This document shows positions 59,347 through 64,000 of a stretch of 64,000 nucleotides of DNA, piece after piece. This stretch comes from Agrocybe praecox (Eukaryota > Basidiomycota > Agaricomycetes > Agaricales > Agrocybaceae). How positions within the stretch are numbered: the stretch's first letter is position 1; each line of letters opens with the position of its first letter. The stretch lies in the NCBI GenBank assembly GCA_964017145.1, contig OZ024842.1, positions 1,798,001 to 1,862,000 of the forward strand, written 5' to 3'. Under the pieces are notes generated by a model. The model made no database searches. It had not been told where the DNA came from and saw only the letters and a list, made by a program, of their open reading frames with translations. Both the position numbers and the translations under genes were made by a program.

Positions 59347-61171
59347 TTAAACAACAGCACGTAAGCGCGAGTCGCATTTGAAGCGTGCAAGAATTAGGAA
59401 AGCGGAACCAGTCAATCCGAGAACTCCCTGCAAGGTAAGACGTTTGTTTAGTGTGTTTTCTTTCATTAGCTTATTTCGAGACAATGCTCACCGTGTATAG
59501 GATTAGGTGGCGGAAATTCTCGACAGTTGTTTCTCGGATAAATACACCACCTATCGGTGTGCCGGCAAGTGCCCCTGTAGCCAGGGTCGCAAAAAGCATG
59601 CCAATACGGGCGCCTATTTGTTCTACGGGAGAAATCTGAGCAACGCAGGCCTAGTCGAAACAAATAGGATGTATGAGAATTCGAAATTGACAGTAAGGTT
59701 AAAAGCAACACGTACCGGTAGCAAAGAAAAGAAAGGGCCAGATGCAAAACCGTAAAGAGCGGCGAAAACGACGATGTTCGTTTCAGCAGTAGAGGTATAC
59801 CACAAAGCAAGAGTTAATATAGAACTAGATGTTGTCGAGGCTGCGATTGTGTTAAATCTGCCAACCCTGTCTGCTATGTAGCCTGGGATAACCCTTCCAG
59901 CTATCCCAGTTGCGCACATAATGGCGAGTAAATACGGGGTCAATGGATTTGAACCATGAGCGGCGACACCGTAAGCGCCGATTTGGAAGAAAGGATTGAA
60001 AACGCTGAGAATATTGAACCAAGCTCCAAGCACAAAAATGGCATATCGTGCGTCAAGGAACGCACGAAAGTCAATCAATCGAGATAATGGTGGCAAAGGT
60101 CGACGAGGGAGTCGAGCGCGAATAGTGAAAGTGGCAATTAGGTAAGAAAAGAGTACAATAAGGGCAACAGCGCGAATGGTCCAGCCTGCAAAATACATTC
60201 AGCATGCAAATAAAGCAAAAAAGCGCATACACTCACCAAATCCAATTGTGGGAATTAGCTTGTGTAACATTATGGGAAAAACTATCCCACCAAGACTGGC
60301 ACTAGCCAGGACAATACCGAGGGCAGCAGCGGTGTTTTTCTTGAACCAGTGCGGTATAATGGCCATAGAAGGCATGTATCCGAATACAGCACCCCCATTG
60401 AAAAGTACACTTTGGCATAGGAATTGTTGATAAATGTGGTGGGGTTGAGAAATTGAGAGCATAAGGAGAGAGAAGACCGCCACGAAGCCACTAAGAGGAA
60501 TCATATACCGTGGTCCGAATGCATCGAAGATGGGCCCGGTAACGGCAGCGACTTGAGAAGTGCTTCTTCAGAAGAATGTAATTATACACTGGGAGAGAAA
60601 ATAGACTCACATGAGTATAAAACGAAGACACCCACAGCTCCAATCATGCTAATGAGAGTGGGCGAGGAGGATGAAAGATAATTGGAACGATAAAAATCAC
60701 TGAAAGCACCAAATCCATTGACGATTCTGCAGGAAAAGTAAGTAACTGCGAGTTGAATGGGAGAAAGAAGACGGACCCGAAAGTACTGAACGAAACAAGA
60801 GAACATCCCAGGACAGTAAGCCAAGCCTGTTTGCCACCATCCGGGGGAGGGCCTACGTCATTCGAAGTAACGGGTACTGGAAGCTTCTCTAGATCATCTA
60901 TATTCTCCTGCTTAGGATGCTTCTCTTCTGTGTCCCGTAAAGGAATAACATCCCCCTTCAGCGTCGCCTGCGATGCTTTTGTGGCAATAGAATGCGCGAG
61001 AGTGACGGAACTTGGGGAAAAGGGAGGCATGCTTCCCATAGAACGAGGTAGCCCCGGAGAAGGTGGCACCGTGTCCAAGAAGGAAAAAGATGCCTGGGAT
61101 GGCTTTGAGCTCAGCGGTACGGCCATTGTGCTCGACGATGGCTTGCTCGTTAGTGTATGAGGACCGTCCAT
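59347..61171 (-). CDS. MFS transporter, monocarboxylate-permease (MCT/Mch) type
   Basis: Twelve-helix major-facilitator membrane transporter of the fungal monocarboxylate-porter-like family. A long Ser/Pro-rich cytosolic N-terminus (about 110 residues, starting MDGPHTLTSK) leads into the family motif PPPDGGKQAWLTVLGCSLV (D-G-G-x-x-A-W). Then come FGAFSDFYRSNYLS, GAVGVFVLYS, MPSMAIIPHWFKKNTAAALG, ASASLGGIVFPIML, and in the second half LLAIMCATGIAGRVIPGYIADRVG and LYGFASGPFFSL. The end, KCDSRLRAVV, was set by the stop at 59347. Several short introns interrupt it. It lies head-to-head with the P450 over 197 bp, suggesting co-expression and a role in moving an acidic product or precursor. The substrate is not readable from sequence. 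Confidence 0.87.
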
Positions 61172-61368
61172 TGCGACTAAAGGAAATAATCCACACGTGT
61201 AACGCTGAACAAAGATTGTCTTGAATGCCGGATTAGAGGGTGGTGTCCTTTATAAGGGATTTATTTTGGCAGCATCCGGCATGGAATCGGACAATCCAGC
61301 GGGTGCGGACGACAGAGTGGGAGCGAGCATATAATGATCACCCAACTGGAATTTGAAAGAATGTATCC
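61172..61368. promoter_or_regulatory. Bidirectional promoter, MFS transporter / P450
   Basis: The 197 bp between outward-reading genes holds a TATA-like TATAAAG for the MFS gene on the minus strand (61248-61254) and TATAAT for the P450 on the plus strand (61330-61335). An ATG at 61361, eight bases before the chosen P450 start and out of frame, opens a 13-codon frame overlapping it. Confidence 0.55.
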
Positions 61369-63444
61369 ATGTCCATCGCCATCATTGTCACCGTATGCTT
61401 AGGCCTCACAGCTTGCGCGGTCTATTTCCAGACCGTTTCAAGTCGGCGGCGCCTAGTGTTGCCCCCCGGTCCGGCTGGTATACCCGTATTAGGTAACCTG
61501 CTCCAGGTCCCCGTCCTCCGGCCGTACCCCAAGTTTAGAGAATGGGCGAAACAATATGGCCCCGTTTTCCATCTCAAGCTTGGTCCTCAGAATGTTGTCG
61601 TCCTCAATACCGCAAAGGCTGCCAACGATCTCCTTAACGAGCGTTCCAAGATTTACTCATCCCGTCCTCCCCCCCATGTCGCCCACGATATCATGTCCGC
61701 GGGACAGCGCCTTGTGTTCCTTCCGTACGACACTGAGTGGAAGGCTGCTCGAAAAACTCTCATTTCGGCTATAGGTCCAACGGCCTCCAAAGAAATGCGC
61801 TCCGTTCAGGACCTGGAGTCACGTATCGTCATCTGGGATCTATTGAACCATGGAAACAAGTCTTGTGGACCAGAGTTCAGCGATCCAGCTGTCGTTAATT
61901 CGGAAGTACCAGAGACGCACTGGTTTGCGTTTATTCGACGATATGTGAGCTGTGCCGTGATCCTGTAACACACAAAAGCGCGCTAACCAATTATTGATCC
62001 TCCAAACAGACGACCAGTGTAGTAATGACTATTACGTATGGCAAGCGTATTACCCGCGTCACAAATAACCCTCACTTGTAAGTGGGCTAATTCTGCTTGC
62101 TGCGCTGGATAAAGATCAATGAAACGTCGGCAGGCATAAGATATATGACGTGTTGGCCAATTTTGCGCACGTCGGACAACCTGGAAATTATCTGTGAGTG
62201 CCAACGCCCAGTCATTTTACGTCCCTTTAAATCTTAATCCACCCTGCAGTGCAGATGCGTTCCCTATCCTCCGCAAGCTTCCCGACTTCTTGGCTCCATG
62301 GCGGATTGAGGGACAAAAAATGCACGAATGGTACTGACCTTATCTTGCACATCCCGAGTTTGAGTTATTGATATGCTCTTTGTAGGGAAATGGAGCTCTG
62401 GGGTGGTCTCCTCGACGGTGGAAAACGATTGATCGAGGAAAGGGTCGCCAATACTTCCTACGTCAACAACTACCTTCGCTCGCGTACTGACGCTGGCCAC
62501 GCTCTTAGCGTTCCAGGTGTCGGCCTCACTCCTGACGGTTATCTGCGCGATAAGTTGCTTGCGTATACAGCAGGAACTATTCTCGAAGCAGGAAGCGACA
62601 CCACGGCTAGCACTATGCAGAGTTTCATTCTCTTCATGCTCGCCCATCCGCCGGTTTTGGAGCGCGTAAGGGCAGAAATTGATGCTGCAGTTGGTGCGGT
62701 TAATGGTAGCGACGGCAGAATGCCCGAGTTCGACGATGAGGAAAAATGCCCGTACTTCGTAGCATGCATCAAGGAAACTCTCCGTCGTCGACCTCCAACC
62801 ATCATGGGTATGTCGTCATTTTTACTCTCAGGCGCATTTTTCTGATGACCTGCTTTAAGGAATTCCCCATCTTGCGGACGAGGACGACGAATATGAAGGC
62901 ATGTTCATTCCCAAGGGTTCCACTGTTATTGGCAACGTCTGGACAATCCACATGGATCCAACCGTCTACCCCAACCCAATGGCATTCCAGCCTGAGCGCT
63001 TCCTCTCTGACCCTTGCAAGAAAATGCACTGGGGATCCGGACCTGAATCCCGAGACCGTGACCAGTAAGTTCTCGATACATGACTTGTCCTGAAGATTGA
63101 GGGCTAATTGTGACTCACTCAGCTATGTCTTCGGATGGGGCCGCCGTTTCTGTCCTGGATACCACATTGCTGAAGCATCCTTCTTTATCGTCCTTTCCCG
63201 GATTATTTGGGCGATTGACTTCCGTTCACCAATTGACCCCGCTACTGGCAGGGCAAAGGTACCGGATATCAACGACGAGGAAGCCACGTACACTAGTGGG
63301 TTCGTCAGTGTGCCCAAAATCTTCCCTGTCGAGTTCAAGCCCCGCTCTGCGGGCAGAGAACAGATAGTCAAGAGGGCGTTTGCGGAGGCTCAGAGCGCCT
63401 GGGACACTCTCGGTCTAGAGAAAGACCAGCGTGAAGGAACATGA
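61369..63444 (+). CDS. Cytochrome P450 monooxygenase
   Basis: ER-membrane haem monooxygenase for oxidative tailoring. The N-terminal anchor MSIAIIVTVCLGLTACAVYF is followed by the proline hinge LPPGPAGIPVLGN. The I-helix shows AGSDTTAST, the K-helix ExxR motif is KETLRRRP, the PERF-type segment is FQPERFLSD, and the haem loop is FGWGRRFCPGYHIAE with the cysteine thiolate. The first exon is 61369 to about 61944; five or six introns follow. About 500 residues, normal for fungal P450s. A DUF-like C-terminal tail is absent; the end is the family-usual Ala/Glu-rich helix then QREGT. The CYP family cannot be assigned without alignment. Divergent orientation with the transporter supports membership of the same pathway. 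Confidence 0.9.
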
Positions 63445-64000
63445 TTTTGTGTCCACATACGATTTGTCTAACGAATCGCATGTACTATTCTCAAATCCAG
63501 TTAATTGCACGTTATATATTCATATACATACAGACTGAAATATAAACATACTTTGAGGTCCTTCATATTCGCAGAGTCAATGGAAATCGCTGGAAGTTCC
63601 CAAGTCGTGAGAGATACCGAAATCGTGCGGTATTGTTGAGATGTAGAGATAAATGCAGCCTTCTATTGTGTTCGTATAGTTCAGTTGTTGTGAAAGTTAA
63701 AATCATGAGGAAATATTTGCAGAATTCAAAAAAGTGTCTCGTCAGTTGGACAGCAGAAGGATAGAAATGAGGAAGATGCTCGTTCAGTAAACCAAACACG
63801 CCGCAAACAGCCGACCCTGCGCCACCATCCCACCACCAGTCATAGTGCTAGGACACAGCAGGGGATTTTTCGTGTTGGAATTTTTAGAGTTTCTATCATC
63901 CTCATCGCAGAGCAACATGCTATCGAATCCGTGATATGATCTCTTCATCAGATTAAGAGCCTCATGTTTGCGGGGGTAAAAATTTCAGTGATCCAGAAGA
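63445..64000. other. Intergenic sequence to window end
   Basis: AT-rich after the P450 stop. No coding sequence was recognised; a neighbouring gene presumably begins beyond the edge. Confidence 0.45.

Noticed and set aside
21241..63444. Melleolide or other terpenoid-polyketide hybrid cluster
   Set aside because: No terpene cyclase or prenyltransferase is present in the window.

Overview
The window is nuclear DNA from a mushroom-forming basidiomycete (Agaricomycetes, most likely Agaricales). The evidence is: genes split by many 45-70 bp GT-AG introns; the lineage-typical families present (basidiomycete non-reducing PKS, adenylate-forming reductases, DUF6533 membrane proteins, secreted GMC oxidoreductases, membrane-tailed ER cyclophilin); and gene-dense housekeeping DNA beside a looser accessory region. 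The species cannot be named from the sequence alone.

Left part, about 1-21 kb, is conserved housekeeping DNA. In order: the 5' end of the MYST acetyltransferase Esa1 (-, cut by the window edge), DEAD-box helicase Dbp7 (+), a membrane-anchored secretory cyclophilin (+), a GPI-anchored GH45/expansin-like wall protein (-), the SAGA acetyltransferase Gcn5 with bromodomain (+), NAD-dependent formate dehydrogenase (-), an Erd1-like EXS membrane protein (-), the spliceosomal protein Snu23/ZMAT2 (+), cytosolic isoleucyl-tRNA synthetase (-) and a DUF6533 membrane protein (+).

Right part, about 21.2-63.5 kb, looks like one aromatic-polyketide gene cluster. It holds a LigB-type extradiol ring-cleavage dioxygenase (-), a 2118-residue NR-PKS with SAT-KS-AT-PT-ACP-ACP-TE (+), an unknown protein (-), an SDR (-), a six-exon adenylation-thiolation-reductase enzyme (-) divergent from a phenol-hydroxylase-like flavoprotein (+), a second, two-exon adenylate-forming reductase (-), an ALDH-fold protein that has lost its catalytic residues (+), a secreted GMC oxidoreductase (+), a C2H2 + Zn2Cys6 regulator (+), and a divergent pair of MFS carboxylate-type transporter (-) and P450 (+). 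No terpene cyclase, prenyltransferase or methyltransferase is seen.

Inferred logic: the PKS releases an orsellinic-type aryl acid. The aryl-acid reductases can convert the carboxylate to an aldehyde or alcohol. The flavin monooxygenase and P450 add hydroxyls. The extradiol dioxygenase could open a catechol ring. SDR and GMC enzymes adjust oxidation state, the transporter moves product and the zinc-finger protein regulates. An NR-PKS with two carboxylate reductases and a ring-cleaving dioxygenase is the most interesting feature of the window. The product is not predictable from sequence alone. Exon coordinates were read by hand from splice signals and reading-frame continuity; gene spans include introns.
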